The notes under the pieces were generated by a model. It was not told the origin of the DNA. It ran no database searches and saw nothing but the letters and a program-made list of their open reading frames with translations. A stretch of DNA of 64,000 nt, taken from positions 62,001 through 126,000 of the forward strand of contig CAWISG010000008.1 of NCBI GenBank assembly GCA_963838735.1, in the 5' to 3' direction. The DNA comes from Parerythrobacter_A sp963838735. Its GTDB lineage: Bacteria > Pseudomonadota > Alphaproteobacteria > Sphingomonadales > Sphingomonadaceae. Numbering within the stretch: position 1 is the stretch's first letter; every line of letters begins with the position of its first letter. Below are positions 63,546-64,000 of the stretch, in pieces. The translations under genes were made by a program, and so were the position numbers.

Positions 63546-64000
63546 ATGGTCACCGTCTACAGCCTGCTGGTTTATGCGCACCTGCTCGCTTTCGTGCTGT
63601 GGCTGGGGGCCGATGTAGGCGTCTATTGCCTTGGGCAGCACTTCCGCAAACGCACGATTTATACGCTGGACCAGCGGATCGCCTTGCTCAAACTGCTGGT
63701 GATCGTGGATCTCACGCCGCGCTGCGCGTGGGCGCTCATGGTGCCGCTGTCGCTCAGCGTGGTGGCTGCCGGGGGATACTGGGCAGTGCCGGCGTGGCTG
63801 CTCGCCGGATCGTGGGTAATCGGGGCGGGCTGGGTATTCCTGGTGCTGGATTCTCATGCACACGACCAGACCCCGCGTGCCGCGCGCAACCGCAAGGTCG
63901 AAGGGGTGCTGAGCTGGGTCGTCGGCGCGTTCTATCTGGGGCTAGGGTTCAGGAGTATCGTCGAGGATGCGCCCCTCGCGCCGGACTGGCTGGCGTGGAA
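63546..64000 (+). CDS. Integral membrane protein, partial
   Basis: The frame is open from the ATG at 63546 to the end of the window (151 residues seen). Starts TVYSLLVYAHLLAFVLWLGA; about four membrane helices. It resembles small sphingomonad membrane proteins of unknown function that begin with a YSLLVYxHLL helix, but I cannot name it. AAAGGAG at 63529-63535 is the ribosome site. It is divergent from the TonB receptor across site 3 and so may belong to the regulon. Confidence 0.7.
   Translation, partial: MVTVYSLLVYAHLLAFVLWLGADVGVYCLGQHFRKRTIYTLDQRIALLKLLVIVDLTPRCAWALMVPLSLSVVAAGGYWAVPAWLLAGSWVIGAGWVFLVLDSHAHDQTPRAARNRKVEGVLSWVVGAFYLGLGFRSIVEDAPLAPDWLAW

Overview
The window looks like a chromosomal segment of an alphaproteobacterium of the order Sphingomonadales, probably Erythrobacteraceae-like. 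The evidence is high GC content, abundant TonB-dependent receptors, alphaproteobacterial marker genes (NDUFA12-like complex I subunit, DUF2155, DUF192), a PEP-CTERM protein, and an SOS box of the alphaproteobacterial GTTC-N7-GTTC type. The assignment rests on reading gene content, not on a database search.

Layout. 1-2.5 kb: 3' part of an outer-membrane TonB-dependent receptor, then an Hpt-type phosphotransfer protein. 3.4-6.6 kb: a tonB-like gene with two frame breaks, then manC-manA for GDP-mannose supply, joined by a 14-bp tandem repeat that encodes a chain of overlapping five-codon ORFs. 6.6-9.0 kb: telA/xpaC/PHA-system operon. 9-16.4 kb: DUF389 protein, fatty acyl-AMP ligase, recX, DUF192, NDUFA12-like, DUF2155, aat, tRNA-Trp, small lipoprotein, a 49-aa protein and a strong terminator. 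16.4-22.1 kb: AGCS symporter, secE, nusG, rplK, rplA, with a hybrid histidine kinase on the opposite strand between nusG and rplK. 22.2-31.3 kb: PEP-CTERM protein broken by an in-frame stop, CinA-like protein, Baeyer-Villiger-type monooxygenase, a TonB receptor, a malonyltransferase-like protein and a fused E1 2-oxoacid dehydrogenase. 31.5-41.3 kb: Crp/Fnr regulator, DUF1989 and YqcI proteins, a tripartite RND efflux system and an SOS-controlled Y-family polymerase.

41.4-64.0 kb is the most interesting part: about 25 genes in tightly overlapping, alternately directed operons, with the perfect palindrome TTGTCCGGACAA at each of the three points from which these operons start (41396, 50239, 63432). 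The operons converge at about 43.4 and 55.39 kb. The genes encode outer- and inner-membrane uptake (TonB receptor, MFS), amide/imide-type hydrolases (isochorismatase-fold amidohydrolase, two PuuE-like deacetylase-fold hydrolases, nitrilase-fold hydrolase, alpha/beta hydrolase), oxidation (FAD oxidase, aldehyde dehydrogenase), and a LeuCD-like hydratase, class III CoA-transferase and HMG-CoA-lyase-type enzyme. I read this as one regulon for catabolism of an imported nitrogen-containing compound, possibly a cyclic imide or substituted maleamate. The substrate is inference.

Nine genes are broken by single-base indels or, in one case, a stop codon; several indels lie in short homopolymers. This may reflect sequence errors more than real pseudogenes.
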